DNA of 64,000 nt from Mus musculus (GCF_000001635.26 NC_000080.6:68284945-68348944); one strand, 5' to 3'; numbered from the stretch's first letter, positions 46,546 to 58,514 are shown. Program-made: numbers and translations. Notes: a model not told the origin generated them from the sequence alone.

Positions 46546-47148
46546 CTAAGGAGACAAGAATAGATTGTTTTCTTTGGACTCATTATGAGTTTCTGATAGG
46601 GTTTCAGGAGGTTAAAAAAATGAAAATTTGAAGCTATTCCTTGCCCTGGACTTTCAGACTCTCTTGCTAGCCCACAGTCAGCTTCTCACAAGCTGTCCAC
46701 ATGACATGTTTCTCTCAGATGATAGCTCCAATAGTCTCCTCTCAGGCTCATATGGTCTCTGCTGCAGCTTCTTTGTCTGTTTTTCTCTTCTGACTGACTT
46801 CAGAGTAGTAGTTTGTCTTTTATTTCACATCTTTCAGGAGTCTACTGACAGCTTGCTCAGTTTCTTGTAAGGTTGTGAATGCAGATGCCCAGGCCTTCTG
46901 CTGGAAACTGCCTGTGTTCTTCATATATCTCTGAGTCCACATGTACAGTATGCTGTTATTACTACTCAAGAAAATACTCTCTTTTAAATAAAAGGGCACA
47001 ATGTATTTAAAACAAATTTTCAAGTCGAATTTGAAACTTTGAAACACAAAATTCCCTTTCAAAAATTGAAATTTCAATAAATTTTTTAACTATAGAAACC
47101 CAATTAATAAGAAATCAGTGACTCAAACTATGGGTTTTTAAATTACTT
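46546..47148. other. Unique sequence, nothing recognised
   Basis: Short frames on both strands without recognised domains. Confidence 0.45.
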
Positions 47149-47149
47149 A

Positions 47150-47462
47150 ATTAAAAAAAGATGAACTTTGTTTTTATTTATGCATATGGGTGCTTTGCCT
47201 GCATGAGTGTGCACTCATGCATGCCTGGTGCCCAGAAACACACACACATCATTAAGTCTCATGCAGGTGGAGATATGGACCTTTGTGAGCCACCATGTGG
47301 GTTCAGGTGGAGGCCTTTGTGAGCCACCATGTGGGTTCAGGTGGAGGTATGGACCTTTGTGAGCCACCATGTGGGTTCTGGGAATCAAACCTTGGCTCTC
47401 TGGGAAAGCAGTCTGCATTCTTAACCAGCGAGCCATTTCTAAAGCCCCAGAACCATGGACTT
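47150..47462 (-). repeat. B3-like SINE, reverse, with internal tandem expansion
   Basis: 'tatgcatatgggtgctttgc', 'ctgcatgagtgtgcactcat', 'gcatgcctggtgcccagaaa', then a tandemly repeated centre, then 'gttctgggaatcaaaccttg', 'ctctctgggaaagcagtctg' and 'cttaaccagcgagccatttc'. The centre (47264-47377) holds three units of 40, 34 and 40 bp. Confidence 0.88.
47264..47377. repeat. Three-unit minisatellite inside the B3 SINE
   Basis: Units begin 'caggtggag' and end 'ccaccatgtgggtt', at 47264-47303, 47304-47337 and 47338-47377. The middle unit lacks six bases (tatgga region). Units are otherwise nearly identical. Confidence 0.93.
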
Positions 47463-48640
47463 TCAATACAGAGTAATAACATACAGCTTGCGAAAATGTA
47501 TGACGGGAAGATCAATTGTGTGGTACGTAATAAATGAAAAACAAAAAATTTCATGATATTTGTGAGTATATATAAGCAAGAAAAGGGAACATCTATGTGA
47601 TTGTAACTGAGTACACTTTGAAAATACTAAATAATAAATGTTTAGACTCAGAAAATTAAGAACTCACAGGTGCATGGAGACATGTTGTTCATGCTATGCA
47701 CTTCCAAGTTAATTAATTTTAACACACAATATGGAATAACATAACTATTAACTACAAAACAAACGTTACCTACAATTATCCCCTAAGTGATTTTAGACAG
47801 TGTGTTTACTTGGTTATTGGAACTTGGCTTACTGGCTGTGTCTGGTTTTGGATCAGCTAATTAAATCTTTTCAGAAAGACAAAGCGTTGGGAAAATCACC
47901 AGAAAACATGAATAGCATTTCCAAATAAAAGCACAGAAATGGAGCAGAGAGGTACCAGACACAGATATTGAAGATTTTAAAGCTTTGTGTTTCTCTGTAG
48001 TAGCTAAAAAGAGAAATTCAGCTTGTCAGTGACAAAAAAAAAAATCAAAAACAAAAACAAACAAAAAAAAAACCCCACTATTGATTCTAGCAGCTGCAGA
48101 GAAAATCTAGCTTGTAGAATTGGTGTTAAAGACAAAAGATAATTAATTAGGAGAGGGTGTCTTCCTGTGAGATGTTCGATTTTTTTTCAGCCCCTGGCAT
48201 GTTGTTAAAATGTCTTATGAGTTTATTCTCATTTCCTGGATGTAATTGAAATGGATGCCTTTTAGTTTCCAAAATGCTTCTGGAACTATCTTTCTCACTG
48301 ATTTATCTAATTGCTCTTACACTTGCTGTAAAGAGGATAAACATGATAAATATGCTAAATCATACATTTAGAGTCATAAAAACTGCAACATTTTCAGCCA
48401 GTGAAATACACAGATGTCCAAACACTGTCCCTCTCTCTGCTCAATGACAAGCCAATGAGCCCACATCCAAGCCAGAAATTCTTGCTACACTGATAGGATT
48501 TGGGGGAAAACCATGAGTTCCAGAGACCTCCAAGATAAATAAACTCTATGTCCCCTACCTCTACCCCAAATCATGGCACATTCAAACTTGTGATTATAGA
48601 AATGAGAAAAAAAGACCTGTAGAGATTCTGTTAAGTGGAG
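47463..48640. other. Unique sequence, nothing recognised
   Basis: About 1.2 kb, AT-rich, with A-rich runs at 48030-48075. 48470-48640 may be the start of the L1 fragment that follows, but this is not clear. Confidence 0.45.
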
Positions 48641-48644
48641 TGGA

Positions 48645-49170
48645 ACAAAACTATAGCAATAAAAACGGCTTTTTATTGACACAAAACCAGACACACTGAT
48701 CAATGCAAACAAGTTGAAGACCCAGACATACATCCACACACCTATGAACACATGATTTTTGATAAAGAAACCAGAAACACACACTGGAAAAAAAAATAAG
48801 ATAGCATCTTCAACAAACGGTGCAGGTCAACTGGATGGCTGCATGGAGAAGAATCCAAAAAGATTCACACTTAGCACACTGCATACAACTCAGCTTGAGT
48901 TTAACCAAAGCTCTTAACAGAAATGAGAGCCGTAAACTCATTGGCACAGGGAAAGACTTTCTGAACCGAACACCTTTAGCACAGGCACCAAGATCAACAA
49001 TTAATAAATGATTCCTCAGGAGATTGAGAAGCGTCTGCATTGCAAAGGACACCAACAGTCAGACAGCACAGCAGCCCCTGTAATGCAGCAGCCTACAGAA
49101 TGGGAAAAGGGATAGAGGGCTAACAGCTAAAGCATGCAAGGAACTCAAAAACTAGATCCCAAGAAAACAC
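48645..49170 (+). mobile_element. L1 LINE ORF2 fragment, old, both ends truncated
   Basis: 'acactgatcaatgcaaacaa', 'gaagacccagacatacatcc', 'ttttgataaagaaaccagaa', 'aacggtgcaggtcaactgga', 'aactcattggcacagggaaa', 'gactttctgaaccgaacacc', 'ttgcaaaggacaccaacagt' and 'gcagcctacagaatgggaaa' follow L1 ORF2 in order. Many stops and frameshifts; no function expected. Confidence 0.9.
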
Positions 49171-49469
49171 ACAAGCCAACTTACTAATGCAAGTTTATGA
49201 CCATTGTTTTTATTCAAGTGTGCTTGGCTTTGTCTCTTCTCAGGTTCTCTTTTCTTCTGATTCTCCTGCTATGTGCAGGTCACATGCATTATGGAGCACC
49301 ATGATGTCGACTTAATGTTTTCTTCATTATGTTTTCATTCCACTGAATGGGCGACTCTTCACCTGCACCTGCCCAAGGATGAAGTTTCATTTAATTCGTG
49401 CCGTTAAATCGCACAATTTCTTCTTTATATAATTTATGTATCTTTATTGATATTTTTGATGTTAACACA
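49171..49469. other. Unique sequence, nothing recognised
   Basis: No feature was recognised. Confidence 0.45.
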
Positions 49470-49600
49470 TTTACTGCGGTTTTTTTTACATTTTTTATTA
49501 GATATTTTCTTTATTTACATTTCAAATGTTGTCCCCTTTCCTGGTTTCCCCTCTGAAAACCCCCTATTCCTTCCTGCCTCCTGCACTGTTTTCAGACATA
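49470..49600 (-). mobile_element. L1 LINE extreme 3' end, reverse orientation
   Basis: 'tttttacattttttattaga', 'tattttctttatttacattt', 'caaatgttgtcccctttcct' and 'ggtttcccctctgaaaaccc' are the reverse complement of the last roughly 100 bp of a murine L1. The element is severely 5' truncated. Confidence 0.9.
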
Positions 49601-49804
49601 GTTTCCCTTAGCTGTTTGAATACATTTAAAATAAATTATTTAAGTGTGTGTTAGTGCACACACATGTTAAACTCAATGTATAGGGCCTATGGAATAATAG
49701 CCTATTCATGCTTACTTCTTTCTGCATGAGTCAGCCTTTTGGTTTCTTTAAATTTCATATTACAGATATACATATGAATACATGTATAATACATTACATA
49801 TAAT
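49601..49804. other. Unique sequence, nothing recognised
   Basis: No feature was recognised. Confidence 0.4.
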
Positions 49805-49848
49805 ACACACACATACACACACATACACACACACACACACACACACAT
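49805..49848. repeat. (CA)n microsatellite with ATAC interruptions
   Basis: About 20 CA units with two ACAT interruptions at the 5' side. Confidence 0.95.
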
Positions 49849-49913
49849 TCCAAAGCCTTGGACTTAGTTGCTGAGAATAAGTTGATTATGTTTTAACATT
49901 CTTCTTCATCTTA

Positions 49914-50205
<292 letters not shown>

Positions 50206-50580
50206 ATATTACCTTTGTGGAAGGAATCTAGCATTTTCTAGCCAAACCTTTATTCAAGTGGTGTTTGAATGAGTCACGGCTGAGTTCATTAAGCTTCAGT
50301 GCCTGGGGACATTGCTGAGGACCGGAAGTCAGTATTTAAGGGATATAAACTACTGTGATGGAAACTAAAACTGAGCATCAAGGCAGTAGGAATTTACCTC
50401 CCTGTGAAGTGTGTCTTGTGGTGTTTTTCCTGGGGAGAATCTCAGCCTGTTTTCAGTGCAGCAAGCAGTCTAGAAGGACTGTTATGTAACCCCACTCCAT
50501 GAGCTTCCAGACACCCCATCTCTTGATAAGCACTAGACACAGAGGGGCCATTCTACATCAGGTTAAAATGTCTGTATCCC
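50206..50580. other. Unique sequence, nothing recognised
   Basis: No feature was recognised. Confidence 0.5.
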
Positions 50581-50885
50581 AGGGGCTAGGGAGATAGATG
50601 GTCCAGGGGATAAAGTGCTTGCTTTGCCGCAATGAGGACCCAAGTTCAGATCCTCAGCATGGCAGAGTCATCTCAACACTATGGGATAGGGAACAAATGG
50701 ATTCTAGGGCTTGCTAGGCAACACAGCTGGGTCAGCTTAGTTGAAACAACAATCCTCAGGTTCAGTGAGGGATCCTGTCTCAAAATATATAATGTGGATA
50801 GTAGTGGAGGAAGACACTAGTATATCACCCTCTTGCCTGGACCTGCTCATGTTTACACACACACACTCTCTTTCTCTCTCTCTCC
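50581..50885 (+). repeat. Composite tRNA-headed SINE with AC/CT tail
   Basis: 'aggggctagggagatagatg', 'taaagtgcttgctttgccgc', 'aatgaggacccaagttcaga', 'gcttgctaggcaacacagct', 'cctcaggttcagtgaggga' and 'tcctgtctcaaaat', followed by 'gaggaagacac' and an AC- then CT-rich tail (50852-50885). Best preserved copy of this family here. Confidence 0.8.
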
Positions 50886-51311
50886 CCAGAATTGATAACC
50901 CTTGACTTTAAGAAATATTTACAGGATACACAAGGAATACATTTTTGACTTCAAGACCATGGAACTGATTGGGGAGTGGTGGATGTGACTCAGGGAAAAA
51001 GCTGAGACGTAGTTAAATCCTGCAACTTTAACCTGGCTCAACCACAGGCCCGCTGTGTGATCTCTATCAGGGCTTTAGACTGTTGTGGTCCCGTGCTCTT
51101 TGCTAGTACACGGCTGCGAGTGTTTGCAACTTAGGTTTTTATCTGAAACCTAACTCAGCAGAATGACCCGCAAGACAAATAACTCATTCTCCATTTACTC
51201 TGATGGCTTCTGTCACATTGTTGGAAGGTTGTATTTTGGACAATTTACTAAATTGCCTTAATGTAATTATATTTAGCACCTCATCTTCAGAATTTAAAAC
51301 ATTAAATATGG
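50886..51311. other. Unique sequence; faint MIR-like stretch
   Basis: 51015-51085 weakly resembles a MIR centre but is too diverged to call. No exon was recognised. Confidence 0.4.
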
Positions 51312-51450
51312 GCTCCCGTCCCAGCTCTGTCCTTTCTGGCAGTGTGGTATTGGGAGAGCTTCTTAAGCTAAGCACATTTAACCTCCATTGTTTTAAAATT
51401 GAAAGCATGTGACAATAGCTCCGTCATAGAGCTTTGTACAGCTCTCACGA
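51312..51450 (+). repeat. MIR SINE, ancient mammalian repeat
   Basis: 'ctcccgtcccagctctgtcc', 'ctggcagtgtggtattggga', 'gagcttcttaagctaag', 'ttaacctccattgttttaaa' and 'cgtcatagagctttgtacag' follow the MIR order. Confidence 0.7.
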
Positions 51451-52166
51451 TCCAGCCCACAGGGAGAAAACAGAAATCTATGGTTCTTAAATTATCGTAT
51501 AGCTTAAAACCTGTAGGTTATAAACAAAGCACCATATGAAGCTCATTTTGGTGTATTTGTAGTAAAATCTGTCCTGAATTCTGTTGTCAAGGTCATTGCC
51601 AATTTTCAAGGTCTCTTATAAAATATTCCATTTCAGTTTTACAGCCAGGTTCAAGCAGGCCCTGCTTCTCCTAGAATGTGCTTTTGCTGCCTTGTCCCCT
51701 ATCCTCCCCAGTAATAAGACTGTACTAATTTTTCACAGTTCTCTTTCTGCCCTAGCTGCAGAGAAAAAAAATCCACAATATTTGTACTTTATAGAAAGTC
51801 TACCAGCTAGTCTGGCTTGTTTATCTATTTCCTCCTATTTCTTATGCTTATAATTCTTAAACATTTATTTGACAATCATTTTATATATACATGTCTGCTT
51901 TTAAGCCACCTCAAACTCTTTTTGGACAGATGAGCTATTTAAATTGAGTCAGAATGTCACCTAGACTCTCAAGGTCCTCCTTCCCTCCCCTGAAGGTTGA
52001 CGAGTCATACAAAGGCACCAAGAGTCATGTGGTGAGCCAGGCACAGGACAAGGGCAAGGTGAGGGTGTGGGGGCCCAGTGCAAACTGGAAAGTAGCACAT
52101 ATTGGCAGTGGTGTAGCTGTCTCTTCTCAACGTTTTTACGTAAGAATAAAATGCTGCTGCTTTTGA
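51451..52166. other. Unique sequence, nothing recognised
   Basis: The plus frame at 51584-51853 (89 codons) has no recognised domain. Confidence 0.45.
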
Positions 52167-52379
52167 AACTTAACGGGGCAAGGGGGGCTGGAGAGATGGC
52201 TCAACAGTTAAGAGCACTGACTGCTCTTCTGAAGGTCCTGAGTTCAAATTCCAGCAACCACATGGTGGCTCACAACCATCTGTAATGAGTTCTGATGCCT
52301 TCTTCTGGTGCGTCTGAAGACAGCTACAGTGTACTTAGATATAATAATAAATACATCTTTTAAAAAAGTAACTTAACGG
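52167..52379 (+). mobile_element. B2 SINE with 10-bp target-site duplication
   Basis: Full-length B2 (tRNA-derived, RNA polymerase III) from about 52184: 'ggggctggagagatggctca', 'gagcactgactgctcttctg', 'gttcaaattccagcaaccac', 'catctgtaatgagttctgat' and 'gtctgaagacagctacagtg', with an AATAAA-containing A-rich tail. It is flanked by aacttaacgg (52167-52176 and 52370-52379). Seven extra bases, ggcaagg, lie between the left duplication and the B2 start. Confidence 0.95.
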
Positions 52380-54169
52380 AGAATTCGAACCCTTCAAATG
52401 AAGTAGCTAAGGATAAAAGGGTTTGTTCTACTACACATGGTGTTTATTCTGCTGAAAGGATTACGGGAAGTAAATATATAGAGGAAGCCTCTGCCATAGA
52501 GTAAACACTGTGCCCGAGAAAGTTCTAGAAGAAATTGCTTGCTGAGAGTGTCCCTGCGAAGTTTTCCCTTTTCCCCAGAAATCTGGTACCCCCAGCTTTC
52601 GGGCGTTGCCAGTGGTAATCAGAATATTTCCCACAGATTTCATCGTGATGCGGCTCTGGGACAAAGGGGCGCTGAGCCTGTTTCTGCTGCAAATGAACAG
52701 AGGAAACCATTCCAAAAAGCAGTTCACACAACCAGAAAACGCCTTTGCCCCAAAGGCGGAGGCAGCACAGTGGAGTCCCGTGGCAGGTTACATCCCAGAG
52801 AAAGCTGAGTGTTGGGAGAGAAGCAGGGGCTGAGCAAATGTACCCTTTTAAGGAAAGAGATGGAGGACCAGCTGGGTGAGCAAAGGCTGTGTGTGGTGTG
52901 GTCACAGAGACTGCGCCTCCAATGACACATGGGGGAAGCTTTCTGAAGCAGACTCATGCTTTCAAAGTCACTTTTTATTCATTCACAGCTCACCCGCTTA
53001 CCCATTCTTACTGAGACTTGGTGATTGTCAGCTCCCTGCTGACAAACCCTATCCTTAGGGTGTAATGAAAGGATGCGTTACCATTTGGGACTTCACAGTT
53101 CAGTGAGCGAGAGTCAGTGATGTAACTATCTATAACTCCAATAAAAGGAAATGGATTGAGAAGCAGGACACAGAGTGCCGGAGTATTGGGCCTGGGGCGG
53201 GGCCGGGTTGTAGGTGTGGGATGGGAGTGTGGGTAGCTGCCTGAAGTGATCTGAGAGAACCCCATGTCAGTGCTGACCAGGAGTACAGGCCTTCTGGTTC
53301 TCTAAGCAGTGACAGGATTCTTCAGTATGTCACAGTCCTAAGCCATACTGCGCCATCAGCTCTTTCCATACCTGCCATCTATAAGAAGTTTAAGTTCAGA
53401 AGTGGTCCCAGGCCCTGCCTGGGTAAGAACTGGGCTGCCTGCCCTTATTTGTCCCTCTAATTCCAAGAGTCCGTGATGATCCTGGAATGGGTTCCTGAGG
53501 CAGTAAATGTAACTGCAGATAGGACAACAGGGCACTTGGCTAGAAAGAACACCCCACCCCCACCTCCAACATTTCGCTGCCTGGCCTCTAAATGACCTGC
53601 AGGTGGTAAGGGAATGAGATCCACATGTCCCAGAGGGCCCAGGTGAAAGCTGCAGCCGCCTCAGCAGTTTGTCAATGGAACAAACTGAGCAGGAGGCATC
53701 TGGGGCTGGGAGGGCAAGCAGTAACCTCACCCTAGAGGAAGATGATTCAGAGGAGAAAGCTGTCACCTGACTCCAAAGCTAAGGTCACAAAGCAGATAGG
53801 AGTTCAGGGCTGGGACTCGCTGTACTACAGGAGGTCGGAGCTGTAGAAGGCAAACAGCTTACAGGACACCGTAGTCTAGGGAACTGGGACTGGAGGTTTT
53901 TCAGCTGCGTGAGAGACACACAGAAGAGCTTTAGAAAGAATTGCTAGCCACTTAGCACTGTGGACAGCTTAAATTTGTTTGTATAGGAAAAGTCAGGGCA
54001 TTGATGACTTCTAACCACCCCACCCCCTCAAAAAAAGAAAAAATGTAATGTGTAGCAAAGACTGAAACCCTGAACGATTGTAGAGCTTCAAACACAGACT
54101 AACAAACGGGTGGCACTCTGAATTGACCAAGGTTGTACTAGGCAGAGCACCTCAGCAGGGAACGATGCT
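52380..54169. other. Unique sequence, slightly GC-richer, no gene recognised
   Basis: About 1.8 kb with overlapping frames on both strands (126 codons minus at 52525-52905; 136 codons minus at 53356-53766). None shows a recognisable domain, and no splice or start context makes one preferable. A short GC-box-like 'ggggcggggccggg' is at 53195. Conserved non-coding sequence or undetected exons cannot be excluded. Confidence 0.4.
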
Positions 54170-54310
54170 TTGTTCTTTGTCAAGCATCTCACACAAGTCA
54201 TTGAGTTGATCCTTACAGTGCCCCAGAGGAAGATAAAGGGAGAGTTGTCCCTGTTTTAATGTACAAGGAGTGACTTGGCTGTCCAGAGTCAGTACAAGAT
54301 TTCCCACAAT
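54170..54310 (-). repeat. Possible MIR SINE, diverged
   Basis: 'attgagttgatccttacagt', 'gccccagaggaagataaa', 'tgtccctgttttaatgtaca' and 'aggagtgacttggctg' resemble the reverse complement of MIR in order and spacing. Confidence 0.5.
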
Positions 54311-54599
54311 CCCAAGTAACTGAAGAGACCAGATAAAGGTCTTGGCTCTTCCTTCTTTGTCACCAAACAGCTCAAAACTCGGAGTTGCCTGAGGTGTGGC
54401 AACTATGGCTTCTGTTGCTAATGTTTCCTGTCCTACTCTTTAAAATAGTAGAATATTCTTGGGGACAGGGAATCTCCCGTGTCCAGTGTGACACGGCAAA
54501 GCTTGGATTATCTCTTGCGCTAACAGGACATCTGGAAGGTTGTGTTTTGCTTGTTTTCCACTGAAAGGTATTAGCTAGCCAGCTACCTGACCTTGCCTG

Positions 54600-54722
54600 C
54601 TAAGTAGAACTACCCGGAGAGCTTTTAAAAATCTTTTTTCAAATTGCAGGATGAATTAAATCCAAATCCCTCATGATGGTCAGGAGCTGGCATTTTTAAA
54701 GCTTTCCTACACTTGAGTGAAC
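54600..54722 (+). repeat. Possible ancient MER-type DNA transposon fragment
   Basis: 'agtagaactacccggagagc', 'ttttaaaaat', 'aaatccaaatccctcatgat' and 'ggagctggcatttttaaagc' resemble non-autonomous hAT-Charlie MER elements of mammals. The family was not assigned. Confidence 0.45.
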
Positions 54723-55756
54723 AGCCCATGTCAGGAAGTCTCCTGAGACTTAGAGGCAGAACACGAACTGTTAACGTTTGGAAAGCATTTGACTCTTCAG
54801 TGTTCTTCAGATGCTATTTTGAAAAACCCCAGGCATGCGTGCATGCTTCTACAGGTGGCCTCTTCATTTCCATGTCATTTGAATTGCTCATGAACCGACG
54901 TGGTGTTCCCTCTCCACCATCCTGGGCTGTTGCTTCATCTGTTTCATCTCCCACCATGCAGTTTACATCTGCATGTAATTTGCAGCTAGCATATAACCCA
55001 GTTCACAGATGCCCTGGGTATTTGCAGTGCTACATCATAGGAGTCTTGAGTAGGGAAGCTTCCTGGGTCTCATTTCAGCAGCTCAGTGACATCATCAAGG
55101 GCCCAGGGTTTTCCCACCTCTCCTCTTTGTCATCTTTCACGTGTCTGCCCTTTTCTCAGGCTGGCTTGACTTCTCATGATGAAGCATTATAGAAACATAT
55201 TAAATATCAATATTTATTGTTATTCAAATACTCCATTGGTCAGAGGTGGATCACAATCACATCCTAGAAGTTCAACACACTGTGGTTTGCCTCATTGGCA
55301 TAGATATCTCCAAATTAAGTCAGGAACTGGGGTGCAACCATTATCCCAAGGAGTTTCTTTTCCAACAAACATAGGATTCTATAATGATGTGCAAGATGAA
55401 GTGGGAAGCTCTTGGTTAGAAGCCAGCCATATTTGATAAGATAGGTGCTTGGGTTGGATTTAGAAGTGAAATTGCTGTATTTTTTTCTTCACTAGTTTTG
55501 GTTTTGAATAAACCTCTCTGAACATTAGTGTTCTCCAGGGTGAGATAATGATCAGTGTATCTCTATGATTGGATAGCTTTTACTATCAGATATATGAGTA
55601 GCCCTGAAAACCTCTGGTTCAGGACTATAATCTGCTTGCCAGGCCGTGCATGTCAACACTCTCCTCTCCTTGAATCTTCTCTACCTTGCCTGGTGTGTGA
55701 AGACTGAAATGAAGCAGAGCTGCCTATGCGACTCAGTCTCTACAACGGTGTGGTGG
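54723..55756. other. Unique sequence with a 159-codon open frame, unrecognised
   Basis: The plus frame at 54713-55192 begins in the MER-like fragment (MSEQPMSGSLLRLRG...) and ends LTSHDEAL. I see no domain, signal peptide or repeat. A frame of this length is expected by chance in 64 kb. Nothing else was recognised to 55756. Confidence 0.35.
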
Positions 55757-55812
55757 CCTATTGGGACTTCAGTGTCCTATTGGGATTGCAGTGTCCTATT
55801 GGGACTGCAGTG
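55757..55812. repeat. 19-bp minisatellite, about three units
   Basis: Units 'cctattgggacttcagtgt', 'cctattgggattgcagtgt' and a third lacking its last two bases. Confidence 0.95.
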
Positions 55813-57061
55813 AAGTGATGATTTACTATTCCCTCTATTACCTATGCACTCAGACCCTGGGTAGCCATAGATGGGAGCATTCCTGGAACCCCATGTAACA
55901 CAGTCAGTATCTGCATCCATGTAAACTGCAGTATCATCATGCCTATGAGCATCCCTCAGGCTTTTCCCAAGAAAATGGGACTAACTGGACTATACTCACT
56001 ATGACACATTCTGCAGACCCATGAAGCCCTATTCATATTAATATTATTTAACCCTTACACTCACATATTTATTAAAACAGCCTCTCAGTTCTAAGAGACC
56101 CTGAAGAGCCAGGGTGGATCTGTAAGGTAGCTTGAGAGACAGAAATCACAGACATTTTCTCTATTCTCATTAGATTCCTTACTCAGAATCTTTTCTTTTG
56201 TTTGTTTTTCTTTATCCCTCCAGTCTTTTCCTCTATCTCACTTCTTTAGAACCTGACCAGGTTAAAGATCTGACATTCACACCCAAGCAGAAATGCAAGT
56301 TCATGCTTTGTTGGTGCTCACAGAAATCAGAAATCCTCGTTCAGTGTTTGGAAGATGGCCATGCAACTTCCTTTGAGATGAGATTGGAATCTACAATGTA
56401 CAAAGGAACCATTTCAAAACCCAGTTCTACCCTTAGTACTAGGTTGGATTCTGCCCTCAGAAGAAGGGTCTGAAGTGGAGATATGGGACCTGTGGATGGT
56501 GGTAGAAAGTTTGCATGCTAGAGGGAACCTACAATCCAGGAAGAAAAGAAATGGAATAGGACATTTACTCTCAAAAGGCTAACCAAAGCCATATAAACAT
56601 AAATTCTAGGTGATGGGCACAAGAGAGTTAGAACACTGGGGATAGAGTTGACCAGGAGATAAACGAGGCAGAAATAAGCACCCACACACAGACATTACAG
56701 TCCTAAAGCAGAGGAAATAACTGTATTTCAGTTTCTATGTCCCTTTTGGGGGGTTTGTGTGATAGTAGCTGTGCTTAGCAAAAGGAGTTGAACATAGGGA
56801 CTCTCCTATTTATTATTATTATTATTATTATCCAGTTAGGGCTGGTAGTAAGCCATTTGATGTCCATTTGAAAACTTCCAGATTGTTTTTTGTAAAGCAG
56901 ACAATAGTCTTCTGTCTAAATAGCTGGGAGTTTTCTGTCATATACCAAGTCTTTATTCCTAGAATGCAATGAAGGAAACTACAGACAGCGGAAGTCACTG
57001 AGTTTGAGTCACTTTCTGTTCATGGCAGGAGAGGTTAATTTTTAGAAGGCAATTAAAATTC
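55813..57061. other. Unique sequence with a short (TTA)n
   Basis: (TTA)n at 56810-56831 (about seven units), followed by a 22-bp segment repeated exactly at 57184. No exon was recognised. Confidence 0.5.
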
Positions 57062-57287
57062 TTTTAGACTTATATGTTTTGTAGTATGCATGTGAGTGTT
57101 TTGCCTGCATGTATCTATGTGTACCTTGTGTGTGCCTGGTGCCTGCAGAGTTCAGGAGAATGTATCAGTTGGCCTGGAACTAGAGTTAGGGCTGGTAGTA
57201 AGCCATCATATGGGTGTTGGGCACCAACACCAGGTCCTCTGCAAGAACAGCAAATGCTCTTAACCACTGAGCCAAGTTCCCAGGCCC
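57062..57287 (-). repeat. B3-like SINE, reverse orientation
   Basis: 'agtgttttgcctgcatgtat', 'gtgcctggtgcctgcagagt', 'ggcctggaactagagttagg', 'ggtgttgggcaccaacacca', 'tcctctgcaagaacagcaaa' and 'cttaaccactgagccaagtt'. Near full length. Confidence 0.92.
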
Positions 57288-58170
57288 TAGGAGGCAATTT
57301 AATATTCATGTTTTATACATGCACCAGATAAGCATTAAAGTATTAAAATTCTTGCCTGAAGTGCATAACAAATGGACCTGCACCACAGAAAAGCTCATAA
57401 TTTGGTATTGTCCTTTCCTCTCAACCTATCAGAGTTTTAGAATCACTTTGAGGATGGAAACCAGAAAATCCTGGAGCCCTTTCAGTCTACCACATCAGAA
57501 TCTCTAAGAGATAATCCTGGGAATGCAGGCCTTAGATAGGTCCTTGATATTTCCTAGGACTAGTCATGTGTGGGATGCTGGGTCGTAAACTGCATTTATC
57601 TTGTAGGCCTGGCCAATAGGGTAGCTTTGTATTTTGCTAGTTATATCAAGAAAAAACAAACTCCTGCCCTAGCTAGGACTTTCTGGACAGTACCTTCAAG
57701 TAGGGAAGCCTGGAACGATGGCAGCAGACACAGTTTGGGGCCCCTTTGTTCCTGTACCCAGCCTGCCCTACATTCTCCCCCAGCCCTGTAGCACTCTTGC
57801 TGATGTCCTGGAACTTCAGTTCTTGACCTTGGCATACTCTGCCTTGGCCTGGCTTCACTGTTGACGTCCTGTCTGGATCTGGGTCCTGTCTGGATCCTGA
57901 CTCTGCATTGTTAAGAGGTGTCTGAATCTAGCCATTCCTGGCTCAATTCAAAATTTTTTCTTTTTCTTTTCCTGATGGTAGGTAAGAATTGTTAGGGTGC
58001 TTGACTCCCTTCTACTTTTGCATTTACTTTCCCGTTCAGAAAAATAAACATGGATGTTCCTAGAGAATGAGGGAAATTTTAGTATGATGCCTAAATATTT
58101 ACTTTCTGTCTTTACTATGTATCTGATATATGGGGCTGAAGGGGCCATGTAGTACCCTTCAAATCAAGAA
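57288..58170. other. Unique sequence, nothing recognised
   Basis: Short frames on both strands with no recognised domain. Confidence 0.5.
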
Positions 58171-58376
58171 GAAGATGAGGGCTGGAGAGATGGCTCAGTG
58201 GTTGAGAGCACTGACTGCTCTAAAGAAGGTTCTGAGTTCAAGTTCCAGCAACCACATGATGGCTCACAACCATCTGTAATGAGATCTGACTCTCTCTTCT
58301 GGGGTGTCTGAAGACAGCTACAGTTGTACTTCCATATAATAAATAAATAAATCTTAAAAAAAAAAGAAGAGGATGA
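58171..58376 (+). mobile_element. B2 SINE, near full length
   Basis: 'gggctggagagatggctcag', 'tggttgagagcactgactgc', 'gttcaagttccagcaaccac', 'atctgtaatgagatctgact' and 'tgaagacagctacagttgta', with an AATAAATAAATAAA tail. Similar flanks 'gaagatga' (58171-58178) and 'gaggatga' (58369-58376) are a probable imperfect target duplication. Confidence 0.93.
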
Positions 58377-58382
58377 AGGATC

Positions 58383-58503
58383 ACTTAGAGATGAAGCTAC
58401 AGGTGGTTGTAAGCTGCCAGAGGTGGGTGTTGGAAGCTGAACTTGAGTCCTCTGCTAGAGCCTGATACATTCTTAACCACCAAGTCATCACTCCAACCTC
58501 TGA
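58383..58503 (-). repeat. B3-like SINE, reverse, 3' truncated
   Basis: 'gaagctacaggtggttgtaa', 'gctgccagaggtgggtgttg', 'gaagctgaacttgagtcctc' and 'cttaaccaccaagtcatcac'. It lies between the B2 and the next element. Confidence 0.85.
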
Positions 58504-58514
58504 TTTGTTTAGTG

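Noticed and set aside
53190..53215. GC-box-like run as a CpG-island promoter
   Set aside because: Only about 20 bp of GC-rich text; surrounding DNA lacks CpG density and no first exon is recognisable.
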